A stretch of 40,437 bases of DNA, taken from Salipiger bermudensis HTCC2601 (lineage in GTDB: Bacteria; Pseudomonadota; Alphaproteobacteria; Rhodobacterales; Rhodobacteraceae). The stretch is from positions 1,006,686-1,047,122 of the forward strand of contig NZ_DS022276.1 in the NCBI RefSeq assembly GCF_000153725.1, written 5' to 3'. This document shows, piece by piece, positions 33,037-40,437 of this stretch. The notes under the pieces were generated by a model. It did not search any database. It was not told the origin of the DNA and saw only the letters and a program-made list of their open reading frames with translations. Position numbers and translations under genes: made by a program. Within the stretch, counting starts at the first letter, position 1. The number at the start of each line of letters is the position of its first letter.

Positions 33037-34326
33037 CATCTCGCAGTCTTCGTTGACCGGCCAGGGTGCGTTGGCCTCGGCGTATTCCTGCGCCTTGGCC
33101 ATCTCGAGCTCCGAAATCGCCTCGCTGTCGGGCATGATCAGGTCGGAGGCCTTGACGAATTTCGCGCCGTCCCACTCGAGGATCCAGCCGCCGGAGTGGC
33201 CGGTGTGGTTCGAGCACGAGGTCGAGAACGGCGGCACCATGCCGGTCATCCCGAGCTCTTCGAGACGCTCCTCGGTGAAGTTCAGGTTCTCGAGGCCCCA
33301 GCGCAGGTCGGCGGGCGAGATCTCGGCCTTGCCGGTATGCTCCTGCGCCACTGCGATGCCCTCGGCGAGGATCGCCGAGATCACCAGCCCGCGCGAGTAG
33401 AAGACGCCCTGCATCTCTTCCTCGTTGGACTGGCTGTTGCCGGCATCGACCACGTGCTGCTTGACGTCCGCCATGACCGGCGCGTCCGGGTTCGGGAACG
33501 ACCAGCTGACCGACTTGTAGCCCTTGCCGTCCTCGCCGACGATCTTGAGGTCGGCGTCATGACCCGACCACCAGACGCCGAGCATGTTCTCCATCGGGAA
33601 CTTGGTCTTCACGGCCTCGGTGATGGCGCCCGCGTTCATCGCGCCCCAGCCCCACATGATGACATAGTCGGGACGCTCGCGGCGGATCTGCAGCCACTGC
33701 GCCGACTGGTTCTGCATCTCCTTGAGGCCGACCGGGATCGGCACCAGTTCGAAGCCCTGCGCCTCGGCCTTCTGCTCGAGATAGGGCAGCGGCTCCTTGC
33801 CGAACGGGTGGTCGAGATGCAGGAAGGCGATCTTCTTGCCGCTCAGGTCGCCCTGATCCTGCAGGTACTTGAGGATGATCGAGGCGCCGTCCCAGTAGCT
33901 CAGCGGGGTGTTGAAGGCCCACTGGAAGACCTTCCCGTCGGCCATCGGCGAGAAGCCGTAGCCCGGGGCGAGGATCGGAATCTCGTCGATATTGGACTTG
34001 GGCAGCACCTGCAGGGTGATGCCGGTCGACCACGGCTGGGTCACGATGGCCTTGCCCTTGGTCTTCTCGTAGCACTCCACGCCCTTTTCGGTGGAATAGC
34101 CGGTCTCGCATTCGTCGAAGTCGATCATCACGCCGCCAATGCCGCCGTCACGGGCGTTCAGCATGTTCATGTAATCGGCCTGACCGTTCATCAGCGGGAT
34201 GCCGGTGGCCGCGAAGGGGCCGGTCCGGTAGGCGAGGTTCGGGGCGTAGAGGCCCTCGGCCATGGCGGTGGTGCCCATGACAGCGCCGAGCGTCGCCGCC
34301 ACGGCGATCCTGGTGAAAGTCTTCAT
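33034..34326 (-). CDS. ABC transporter periplasmic substrate-binding protein (HAAT type)
   Basis: A 430-aa secreted binding protein of the Leu/Ile/Val-BP-like periplasmic fold. Signal peptide 1-23 ends TAMA-E. The mature part has the two-lobed type I pattern (FAATGIPLMNGQADYMNMLNARDGG, then KKIAFLHLDHPFGKEPLPYLEQKAEAQG). It is longer than classic LivJ/LivK (about 367 aa) and has a distinctive end, FSTSCSNHTGHSGGWILEWDG, typical of the subgroup found with acyl-CoA synthetase genes. GGGAGGAG precedes the ATG. Cargo unknown; the flanking CoA ligases argue for an organic acid. Confidence 0.9.
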   Translation of the reverse strand: MKTFTRIAVAATLGAVMGTTAMAEGLYAPNLAYRTGPFAATGIPLMNGQADYMNMLNARDGGIGGVMIDFDECETGYSTEKGVECYEKTKGKAIVTQPWSTGITLQVLPKSNIDEIPILAPGYGFSPMADGKVFQWAFNTPLSYWDGASIILKYLQDQGDLSGKKIAFLHLDHPFGKEPLPYLEQKAEAQGFELVPIPVGLKEMQNQSAQWLQIRRERPDYVIMWGWGAMNAGAITEAVKTKFPMENMLGVWWSGHDADLKIVGEDGKGYKSVSWSFPNPDAPVMADVKQHVVDAGNSQSNEEEMQGVFYSRGLVISAILAEGIAVAQEHTGKAEISPADLRWGLENLNFTEERLEELGMTGMVPPFSTSCSNHTGHSGGWILEWDGAKFVKASDLIMPDSEAISELEMAKAQEYAEANAPWPVNEDCEM

Positions 34327-34376
34327 CGTCAAAGTCTCCTCCCTTTTATTCGATGATCTTGCGCCGGCCCGGCCCG

Positions 34377-35453
34377 TCAGTGCGGGAAGGGCCAGATGAT
34401 GAGCTTCTCCCGGATCAGCGCCCAGAGCCGGGCGAGCCCGTGCGGTTCGATGATCAGGAAGAAGATGATGAGCGAGCCCACGATCATGATGTTCAGGTGC
34501 TCGACGGTGGCCGAGCTGATCGGGATGCCCAGCGCCTCTGGCAGCGTGTTCAGCACCACCGGCAGGCCGACGATCAGGATCGCGCCAAGATAGTTGCCGA
34601 GGATCGAGCCCAGCCCACCGATGATGGCGATGAACAGGATGCGGAAGCTCAGCGGGATGTCGAACAGGTTGGGCTCTGCCGCGCCGCGCCACATGAAGAC
34701 GAAGAGTGCGCCCGCCACGCCGACCACGTAGGACGAGACGGCAAAGGCGGTGAGCTTGGAGCGCATCAGGTTGATGCCGATGAGCTCGGCGGCGATGTCC
34801 ATGTCGCGCGTCGCCTTCCACGTGCGGCCCAGATTGCCGCGGGTGAGGTTGATGCAGAGCAGCGTGAGCAACGTCACGATGGCCAGCACCACGTAGTATT
34901 GCACCGTCGACGAGGCCTGCGGGCCGGCGACGTAGACACCGAACATCTCGAGGTTCGGCACCTGGATCGCGCCCGAGGCGTTATAGTTGTAGAGCCAGCC
35001 CCATTTCTCGAACAGCCAGACCAGGAAGAACTGCGCCGCCAGCGTCGCGATGGCGAGGTAGAAGCCCTTGATGCGCAGGCTGGGGATGCCGAAGGCCACG
35101 CCCACCCCGGCGCTGAACACGCCCGAGAACAGGATCGCCACCACCGGGTTCAGCCACGGCATCAGCGTGACCATCTTGTAGCAGGCATAGGCGCCCACCC
35201 CCATGAAGGCCGCGGTGCCGAGCGAGAGCTGGCCGGCATAGCCCGTCAGGATGTTCAGGCCGAGGGCGGCCAGCGAGTAGATCAGGATCGGGATCAGCAG
35301 CGTCTGGAAGGCAAACTCGCTCGCCATCAGCGGGAAGATCACCCATGCGAAGGCGAGGATGACGGCCAGCAGGAACGCGTCCTGCCGCACCGGAAACAGC
35401 GCCTGATCGGCCTGGTAGCTGGTCTTGAATTGTCCGGCCGTGCGATAGAGCAT
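34377..35453 (-). CDS. livM: HAAT-type ABC transporter permease LivM
   Basis: A 358-aa inner-membrane permease with eight or more hydrophobic segments. Typical LivM stretches: LNILTGYAGQLSLGTAAFMGVGAYAC (near 84-109), GFYLAIATLAAQFF, GRTWKATRDMDIAAELIGIN (the loop that contacts the ATPases) and GGLGSILGNYLGAILIVGLP. AAGGGAGAGGA lies upstream of the ATG. It lies between the 84-aa membrane protein and the binding protein gene. Confidence 0.93.
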   Translation of the reverse strand: MLYRTAGQFKTSYQADQALFPVRQDAFLLAVILAFAWVIFPLMASEFAFQTLLIPILIYSLAALGLNILTGYAGQLSLGTAAFMGVGAYACYKMVTLMPWLNPVVAILFSGVFSAGVGVAFGIPSLRIKGFYLAIATLAAQFFLVWLFEKWGWLYNYNASGAIQVPNLEMFGVYVAGPQASSTVQYYVVLAIVTLLTLLCINLTRGNLGRTWKATRDMDIAAELIGINLMRSKLTAFAVSSYVVGVAGALFVFMWRGAAEPNLFDIPLSFRILFIAIIGGLGSILGNYLGAILIVGLPVVLNTLPEALGIPISSATVEHLNIMIVGSLIIFFLIIEPHGLARLWALIREKLIIWPFPH

Positions 35454-35548
35454 CCCGGGTCCTCTCCCTTGTTGTCAGGCCGCAGGGGCCCGGTGCGGTC
35501 GGAAGATCCGCCGCGAAATCGTCGTTTCCAGAGCCGCGTATCGCGGTG

Positions 35549-35803
35549 TCAGAGACTGCCTTCGTGCAGCCGCAGATCCTCGTCCGGGTAGGCCCGCTTC
35601 GGCGCCGGGGCATAGCCCGTCACCTCGCTGTGCCGCACCAGCCAGAGCCACGCCCAGAGCCCGAGCCCGCCGCCGATGGCGGCAAGGATCAGCGCCGTGA
35701 CCATCTGCCCGTCGGCACCGCTGTCGGCGGTCAGGGCCAGATAGCCGAAGGCCCAGAAGCCGGCCCAGGCTGTGACGTTGAGGATCGCGATCAGCTTCGC
35801 CAT
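35549..35803 (-). CDS. Small membrane protein, 84 aa, inside the liv cluster
   Basis: An 84-aa protein with two membrane helices (about residues 4-24 and 34-58: AILNVTAWAGFWAFGYLAL and LILAAIGGGLGLWAWLWL), then a soluble charged tail (KRAYPDEDLRLHEGSL). AAGGGAG lies about 10 nt before the chosen ATG; the open frame continues to 35929 through arginine-rich shadow sequence. It does not belong to the standard ABC transporter parts. Its place between livH and livM suggests an accessory subunit or a regulator of the complex, but this is inference. Confidence 0.7.
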   Translation of the reverse strand: MAKLIAILNVTAWAGFWAFGYLALTADSGADGQMVTALILAAIGGGLGLWAWLWLVRHSEVTGYAPAPKRAYPDEDLRLHEGSL

Positions 35804-35977
35804 CTCTTTCTTCTCCCTTGCAGCGGTGCCGCCAGCTCTCCTCCCGGCGCCACCCACCCGTCTCCTCGGAGCCTTGAAGGGGGCTCCACCCTGTCGCGAT
35901 GATCCGGTCGCATCCTGCGCCGCTCTCACCTGTCCGTTGCCCGAAGGCTTGCCGGGGCTCCGCCCTCTGGCGCCTCG

Positions 35978-36007
35978 GACCCTCCCCCGGAGGGTCTGGC
36001 GCGCCAG
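35978..36007. repeat. Two adjoining hairpins after livH
   Basis: GACCCTCC-CCC-GGAGGGTC (35978-35996) is joined to the perfect palindrome CTGGCGCGCCAG (35996-36007), 15 nt downstream of the livH stop (transcription is leftward). There is no T-tract. The rest of the 219-nt gap to the small membrane gene has further GC-rich pieces (GGGGCTCCGCCCT) but no gene. It may protect the upstream mRNA or reduce read-through. Confidence 0.55.
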
Positions 36008-36022
36008 AGCCGCGGACCGGCG

Positions 36023-36976
36023 CTAGACCCTTTCGATGATGCGTTCTCCGAACAGCCCCTGCGGGCGGAACAGCAGCACGATCAGCGCCAGCACGAAGGC
36101 GAACCAGGTCTCGGTATTGCCCCCGAGCAGCGGCTGGCCCCAGTAGATTTCGAACAGCTTCTCGAGCATCCCGATCATCAGGCCACCCACGATGGCCCCG
36201 GTGATCGATTCGAGTCCACCCAGCATCAGCACCGGCAGCGCCTTGTAGGCGATCACCTCGAGGGCAAAGCTGACGCCCGCCCGCGCGCCCCAGGCGATGC
36301 CCGTGACCAGCGCGATGATGCCGGCGATGAACCACACCAGAACCCAGATCTGCTGCAGCGAGATGCCCACCGACAGCGCCGCCTGGTGATCGTCCCCCAG
36401 CGCCCGGATCGCCCGGCCCATGCGGGTCTTGTTGAGGAAGGCCAGCAGCGCCACCACCAGCAGGGCCGCCACGATCACCGCGGTGATATCCTTCTGCTCG
36501 AGGATCAGCAGGCCGCCCCAAGGCTCGAGTACGACGCTGTCCGTGGGGATGCCCAGTTCCTCGGTGATCATCACCTTGTTCTCGCCGCCGAAGATGATCT
36601 CGCCGAGGCCGATCAGGAACAGCGTGATGCCGATGGTTGCCATGAACAGGATGATGTCGGGCTGGCCCACCAGCGGGCGCAGCACCACGCGTTCGATGGT
36701 GACAGCGAGGCCAAACATCACCGCCAGCGTGAGCAGCACGCAGATCCAGGCCGGCACGCCCATGGCGTGCAGCCCGACAAGGGTCAGCGCGGCGAACACC
36801 ACCATGATGCCCTGCGCAAAGTTGAAGATTCGCGAGGACCGGAAGATCAGCACGAAGCCCAGCGCGATCAGCGCGTAGAGGATGCCCGAGACCAGACCCT
36901 CCCACAGAACCTGCAGCAGGAAGTCGGGCGCCGTGAACATGTCCACGAAAGGCTTGATGAAGATGTCGTTCAGCAT
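36023..36976 (-). CDS. livH: HAAT-type ABC transporter permease LivH
   Basis: A 317-aa inner-membrane permease. It has the LivH hallmarks GLVSGILYALIALGFVLIFRSSRIFNFAQG (near 26-55), MGRAIRALGDDHQAALSVGI (the ATPase-contact loop, about 186-205) and GGLESITGAIVGGLMIG. Eight hydrophobic segments are visible. It follows livG after only 13 nt, so the two are co-transcribed. Confidence 0.93.
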   Translation of the reverse strand: MLNDIFIKPFVDMFTAPDFLLQVLWEGLVSGILYALIALGFVLIFRSSRIFNFAQGIMVVFAALTLVGLHAMGVPAWICVLLTLAVMFGLAVTIERVVLRPLVGQPDIILFMATIGITLFLIGLGEIIFGGENKVMITEELGIPTDSVVLEPWGGLLILEQKDITAVIVAALLVVALLAFLNKTRMGRAIRALGDDHQAALSVGISLQQIWVLVWFIAGIIALVTGIAWGARAGVSFALEVIAYKALPVLMLGGLESITGAIVGGLMIGMLEKLFEIYWGQPLLGGNTETWFAFVLALIVLLFRPQGLFGERIIERV

Positions 36977-36989
36977 GTCTCTCAGTCCC

Positions 36990-37856
36990 TCAATGCGCCA
37001 CGCCGAGATAGGCGTCGATCACGTCCTGGTTCGCGCGCACCTCGTCGGGCGGGCCGTCGCCGATCTTCTTGCCGTAATCCATCACCACCACGCGGTCGCT
37101 CAGGTCCATCACCACGCCCATGTCATGCTCGATCAGGCAGATGGTGGTGCCGAACTCGTCGTTCACATCGAGGATGAAGCGCGACATGTCTTCCTTCTCC
37201 TCGACATTCATGCCCGCCATCGGCTCGTCGAGCAGCAGGATGCTGGGTTCGGCCGCCAGCGCCCGGGCCAGCTCCACGCGCTTTTTCAGGCCGTAGGGCA
37301 GCCGCCCCACCGGCGTCTTGCGGATCGACTGGATCTCGAGGAAGTCGATCACCTTCTCGACCACCTCGCGGTTGGCGATCTCCTCGTCGCGGGCCTTGCC
37401 CCACCACAGTGCCTGCGAAGCGATGCCGGCATTCATATGCGTGAGCCGCCCGGTCATCACGTTGTCGAGCACCGACATCCCCTCGAACAGCGCGATGTTC
37501 TGGAAGGTGCGGGCCACGCCCATCCGCGCCACCTCGTAGGGTTTCATCGGTGGCCGCTTGGCGCCCTTGTACCAGAGCTCGCCCTCGGAGGGCGTGTAGA
37601 AGCCCGAGATGATGTTGAGCATCGACGATTTGCCGGCGCCGTTGGGGCCGATGATGGCCCGGATCTCGCCCTCGCGGATGTCGAAGGAGATGTCCTTGAT
37701 CGCCACCACGCCGCCGAAGCGCAGGGTGATGTTGCGAAGCTCCATCAGCACCCCGCCGATCTGCCGCCCGTCCGCGGTCACGTAGCCTTCGCTGTCCTTC
37801 ACGGCCGCCTGCCTTTCGTCATTCGTCCAGTGTGTCTGTTCGGTCCCGTCCATCAT
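36990..37856 (-). CDS. livG: HAAT-type ABC transporter ATP-binding protein LivG
   Basis: A 288-aa ATPase. Walker A GPNGAGKSS at 70-78, signature region LPYGLKKRVELARAL, Walker B LLLDEPMAGMN, H-loop LIEHDMGVVM. The signature is the LivG-type variant rather than LSGGQ. About 37 extra residues precede the usual start of the domain (MELRNITLRFGG at residue 38). A purine-rich GGGGAGGGG lies before the ATG; two adjacent ATG codons are possible starts. It follows the acyl-CoA synthetase after 85 nt. Confidence 0.93.
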   Translation of the reverse strand: MMDGTEQTHWTNDERQAAVKDSEGYVTADGRQIGGVLMELRNITLRFGGVVAIKDISFDIREGEIRAIIGPNGAGKSSMLNIISGFYTPSEGELWYKGAKRPPMKPYEVARMGVARTFQNIALFEGMSVLDNVMTGRLTHMNAGIASQALWWGKARDEEIANREVVEKVIDFLEIQSIRKTPVGRLPYGLKKRVELARALAAEPSILLLDEPMAGMNVEEKEDMSRFILDVNDEFGTTICLIEHDMGVVMDLSDRVVVMDYGKKIGDGPPDEVRANQDVIDAYLGVAH

Positions 37857-37941
37857 GCGCGCCCCTCCCCGCGGGTGCGCCGGTCAGCGGGATGGCGGGC
37901 GGGGCGATTTGCGCAGCAAGAGCGCCGTCCAGCCATCCCCA

Positions 37942-39915
37942 TCATTCTGCCGCCATCGCGGGCGGTGCCGCCGGCACCGTCTTCGCGTCCATGATCGCGA
38001 GCGTGGCGCGGATCTTGCCCTTGCGCCCGTCCTCGTAGGTCACTTCGGTCTCGGTGTAGATGCTGTCCGAGCCGTCATAGAGCGCCGCCACCAGGTCGTG
38101 GAACTTCTCGGCGATGATCTTGCGCCGCACCTTGCGGGTGCGGGTCAGCTCGCCATCATCGGCGTCGAGCTCCTTGTGCAGCACCAGGAAGCGGTGGATC
38201 TGGCAGCCCGAGAGCATCTCGTCCTCGGCGACGCTGGCATTGACCTCCTCGACATGGCCCCGGATCGTCTCGAGCACCTGGGGATGCCCGGCAAGCTCCT
38301 GGTAGGAGGCATAAGCGATGTTGTTGCGCTCGGCCCAGTTGCCCACGGCGGTCAGGTCGATATTGATGAAAGCGGTGCAGCGGTCCTTGCCCGCCCCGAA
38401 GACCACCGCCTCGAGGATGTTGGGGAAGAACTTGAGCTTGTTCTCCACATACTTGGGCGCGAAGAGCGCCCCGTCGGCCATCTTGCCCACGTCCTTGGCG
38501 CGGTCGATGATGCGCAGGTGGCCGGTGCCCTCCTCGAAGAAGCCCGCGTCGCCGGTGGCGACCCAGCCCTCGGGATCCTTGGTGTCGGCGGTGCTGTCGG
38601 CGTTCTTGTAATACTCCACGAACACGCCCGGCGAGCGGTAGAACACCTCGCCGTTCTCGGCGATGCGGATCTCGACCCCCGGCGAGGGCACGCCCACCGT
38701 GTCGGGCCGGACCTCGTTGTCGGGCTGCTGGGTGATGAAGACCGAGGCCTCGGTCTGGCCGTAGAGCTGCTTGAGGTTGATGCCGAGCGCCCGGTAGAAA
38801 TCGAAGATCTCCGGCCCGATCGCCTCGCCGGCGGTGTAGCCGACGCGGACGTTGGAAAAGCCCAGCGTGTTCTTCAGCGGCCCGTAGACCAGCCCCGAGC
38901 CCAGCGCGTATTTCAGCCGGTCCAGCAGGCCCACTGGCTTGCCATCAAGGATCTTCGGCCCGACCTCGCGAGCATGGGCCATGAAGTGGTGGAACATCTT
39001 GCGCTTCAGCGCGCCCGCGTCTTCCATGCGGATCATGATCTGGGTCAGCTGGGTCTCGAACACCCGCGGCGGCGCGAAATAGTAGGACGGCGCGATTTCG
39101 CGCAGGTCCGTCATCATGGTCTCGGCGCTCTCGGGACAGTTGACGCAGAAGCCGGTCCAGTAGGCCTGCCCGATCGAGAAGATGAAATCGCCGACCCAGG
39201 CCATGGGCAGGTAGGCGAGCACTTCCTCGCCCGGCCCCAGCTTGTCGAACTCGGCCGAGTTCTTCGCGGTCTCGATGATGTTGCGGTTCGACAGCACCAC
39301 GCCCTTGGGCTTGCCGGTGGTGCCCGAGGTGTAGAGCATCACGCAGGTGTCATCGTAGCCGAGACTCTCGCGGCGCGCGGTCAGCTCGCCGATGAACTCG
39401 TCATAGGCGGCGCGGCCCTGATTCTGGATATGCGAATACTCGTGCAGCCGGCGATGATCGTATTTCCGCATGCCGCGCGGATCGACATAGATCATGTGCT
39501 CGAACTGGTGCAGGTCGTCCTGAATGTCGATCACCTTGTCGACCTGCTCCTGATCGGCGGCGATGACGAAGCGGGCACCGCAATGCTGCAGCGCGTATTC
39601 CATCTCTTCCGCCGCCGCGTCCTGGTAGAGCGGCACCGGCACCGCGCCGCACATCTGCGCCGCCACCATTGACCAGTAGAGCGTCGGCCGGTTGCGGCCG
39701 ATCACCGCGACGTGGTCGCCCTTCTCGACGCCGAGGTTCAGCAAACCCAGCGCGAAGGCTTCGATCTCGGTCTCGGCCTCGGACCAGCTCCAGCTTTGCC
39801 AGATGCCGAATTCCTTCTCGCGATAGGCCGGACGGGTGCCGAACCGGGTGGCGTTGCGCTGCAACAGAGCCGGAATCGAGCGCAGACCTTCCGCGCCCTC
39901 GGACATGTAAGCCAA
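37942..39915 (-). CDS. Long-chain acyl-CoA synthetase-like AMP-binding protein (first gene of the liv cluster)
   Basis: A 657-aa ligase of the FAA1/FadD15-like long-chain group. Motifs: MLYTSGTTGKPKGVVLSN (P-loop), LYGQTEASVFI, GWVATGDAGFFEEGTGHLRIIDRAKD (hinge region) and a C-terminal KVRRKIIAEKF. I place the start at a TTG (39915) because GGAGGAG lies 5 nt upstream, giving MAYMSEGAEGL; the ATG three codons later is 14 nt from that site. The open frame runs further to 40005 without support. It heads the minus-strand operon of transporter genes, which suggests it activates the imported acid. Confidence 0.9.
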   Translation of the reverse strand: MAYMSEGAEGLRSIPALLQRNATRFGTRPAYREKEFGIWQSWSWSEAETEIEAFALGLLNLGVEKGDHVAVIGRNRPTLYWSMVAAQMCGAVPVPLYQDAAAEEMEYALQHCGARFVIAADQEQVDKVIDIQDDLHQFEHMIYVDPRGMRKYDHRRLHEYSHIQNQGRAAYDEFIGELTARRESLGYDDTCVMLYTSGTTGKPKGVVLSNRNIIETAKNSAEFDKLGPGEEVLAYLPMAWVGDFIFSIGQAYWTGFCVNCPESAETMMTDLREIAPSYYFAPPRVFETQLTQIMIRMEDAGALKRKMFHHFMAHAREVGPKILDGKPVGLLDRLKYALGSGLVYGPLKNTLGFSNVRVGYTAGEAIGPEIFDFYRALGINLKQLYGQTEASVFITQQPDNEVRPDTVGVPSPGVEIRIAENGEVFYRSPGVFVEYYKNADSTADTKDPEGWVATGDAGFFEEGTGHLRIIDRAKDVGKMADGALFAPKYVENKLKFFPNILEAVVFGAGKDRCTAFINIDLTAVGNWAERNNIAYASYQELAGHPQVLETIRGHVEEVNASVAEDEMLSGCQIHRFLVLHKELDADDGELTRTRKVRRKIIAEKFHDLVAALYDGSDSIYTETEVTYEDGRKGKIRATLAIMDAKTVPAAPPAMAAE

Positions 39916-40031
39916 GTTGTCTCCTCCCAATGCGCCCGGCTCCTCTTCCGGGCGGTGACCCCGTCTTGGCGAGGTCCGACGCGTCTCCCGTGCGTCTGGC
40001 CTCATTAAGGGTCAGGGTGAGGCTGATGGTC

Positions 40032-40071
40032 AATCATTTCGTGATGATTTCCGGATTCTTACGAATTGTAA
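40032..40071. promoter_or_regulatory. AT-rich control region with two dyads upstream of the acyl-CoA synthetase/liv cluster
   Basis: AATCAT-TTCGTG-ATGATT (40032-40049) and ATTC-TTAC-GAAT (40055-40066, overlapping TTAC...GTAA at 40059-40071) lie in the lowest-GC patch of the window. On the minus strand TTACAA could serve as a -35 box with 17-nt spacing to ATCATC. A regulator of the cluster probably binds here; its family cannot be named. Confidence 0.4.
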
Positions 40072-40125
40072 CAGCTCGGGGCGGGAGAGTGACGGGGGCG
40101 CAGCGCTGCCTGTCTGGCGGGGCGC

Positions 40126-40154
40126 CTGGGGGCGCGGGTGCATGGTGCCCCCAG
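40126..40154 (+). promoter_or_regulatory. Hairpin overlapping the ribosome site of the Anbu-type gene
   Basis: CTGGGGGC (40126-40133) pairs perfectly with GCCCCCAG (40147-40154). The last AG belongs to AGAGGA (40153-40158), the ribosome-binding site of the gene starting at 40166, so folding could limit its translation. Confidence 0.35.
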
Positions 40155-40165
40155 AGGATTCGGTC

Positions 40166-40437
40166 ATGACCTACTGCGTTGGATTGCTGCTCAACGCGCG
40201 CGTTGTCCTGCTGTCGGAGACGAGGACCAAGGCCCGTCTCGGCAACATTTCGACCTATCGGAAGATCTTCCGGTTCGAGCCGGCTGGGGATCGCCCCCTC
40301 GGCATCCTGACCGCCGGGTCGCTGTCAATCGCCCAGACCGTGATGGCGCGGCTCGCCGATGCCAACGAAGAGGCGGACAACGACCGCTCGATCCTGCCCG
40401 CGCCGACGATGCTCCAGGTGGCCGAACTTGTCGGTGC
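40166..40437 (+). CDS. Anbu-type proteasome-related protease (5' part, cut by window end)
   Basis: The first 90 codons of a gene that runs off the window. It reads MTYCVGLLLN, then LLSETRTKARLGNISTYRKI and ILTAGSLSIAQTVM, which matches Anbu/bacterial proteasome homologues (usually about 240 aa). Removal of Met leaves Thr as the N-terminal nucleophile, as in HslV. Counting from that Thr, K32 in YRK is kept, but the position usually Asp17 (SDSRT) is Glu (SETRT). AGAGGA lies about 8 nt before ATG. Anbu genes usually sit with genes for a transglutaminase-like protease, an alpha-E protein and an ATP-grasp protein; those would be outside the window. It is divergent from the liv cluster. Confidence 0.88.
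   Translation, partial: MTYCVGLLLNARVVLLSETRTKARLGNISTYRKIFRFEPAGDRPLGILTAGSLSIAQTVMARLADANEEADNDRSILPAPTMLQVAELVG

Noticed and set aside
31840-34356. Very long plus-strand open frame (838 codons) opposite the livF/binding-protein region
   Set aside because: It is the antisense of well-recognised genes; the translation is rich in His, Arg, Gly and Val with no family pattern, as expected from a GC-rich opposite strand.
37263-37307. LivG signature LPYGLKKR as a degenerate ABC signature
   Set aside because: LivG proteins normally carry L-x-Y-G-type variants here (LAYGQQR in E. coli), so this is not unusual.

Overview
This 40.4 kb window is GC-rich chromosomal DNA of an alphaproteobacterium, most likely a member of the Rhodobacterales (Roseobacter/Paracoccaceae lineage). 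The evidence is a malyl-CoA lyase of the ethylmalonyl-CoA pathway type, a DgcN-type D-glutamate N-acetyltransferase, an archaeal-like MetRS, a divergent Lrp/LysE pair, and intergenic hairpin repeats with the 'CCTCCGGCGGGAGTATT' core that I associate with this group. I see no tRNA, rRNA, IS element, prophage or CRISPR array. The genes look chromosomal and mostly housekeeping or catabolic.

Layout. 1-6 kb: dgcN, divergent from mcl1; a secreted DUF6636 protein; a dicarboxylate/amino-acid:cation symporter; and a fused retropepsin-like/RimK protein. 6-12.6 kb: ilvD, an unrecognised 285-aa protein, an Lrp/AsnC regulator divergent from a LysE exporter, accA and an aldo/keto reductase. 12.8-17.8 kb: metG, truB, a translationally coupled 2-haloacid dehalogenase and alpha/beta hydrolase, and an FKBP isomerase. 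17.8-21.1 kb: a repeat-filled gap, then pcaD, a second alpha/beta hydrolase, a PcaB-like protein that has lost its catalytic motifs, and an ArsR regulator with the cysteine spacing of SqrR/BigR. 21.2-28.3 kb: an acyl-CoA synthetase, a methyltransferase, DUF1992, MarR, a periplasmic 5'-nucleotidase, and TetR divergent from a 72-aa membrane protein. 28.3-30.1 kb: the overlapping run DUF952-pyrD-arsC. 30.3-39.9 kb: one long minus-strand cluster of acyl-CoA synthetase, livG, livH, a small membrane protein, livM, substrate-binding protein, livF, thpR and a PaaK-like ligase. 40.2 kb to the end: the 5' part of an Anbu-type proteasome homologue.

How the genes work together. The 30-40 kb cluster reads as an import-and-activate unit: a periplasmic binding protein, two permeases and two ATPases of the branched-chain amino-acid (HAAT) type, flanked by two different CoA ligases. 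The likely cargo is a carboxylic acid, possibly aromatic or fatty, rather than leucine, but this is inference. mcl1 (acetyl-CoA assimilation), accA, the acyl-CoA synthetases and pcaD fit a heterotroph using organic acids and aromatics.

The most unusual items are the PcaB-like pseudoenzyme beside pcaD, the retropepsin-RimK fusion, the SqrR-like regulator with no sulfide genes in view, the TetR/72-aa membrane protein pair with a palindrome just after its promoter, the 84-aa membrane protein inside the liv cluster, and the dispersed hairpin repeat family, every copy of which sits just 3' of a gene.
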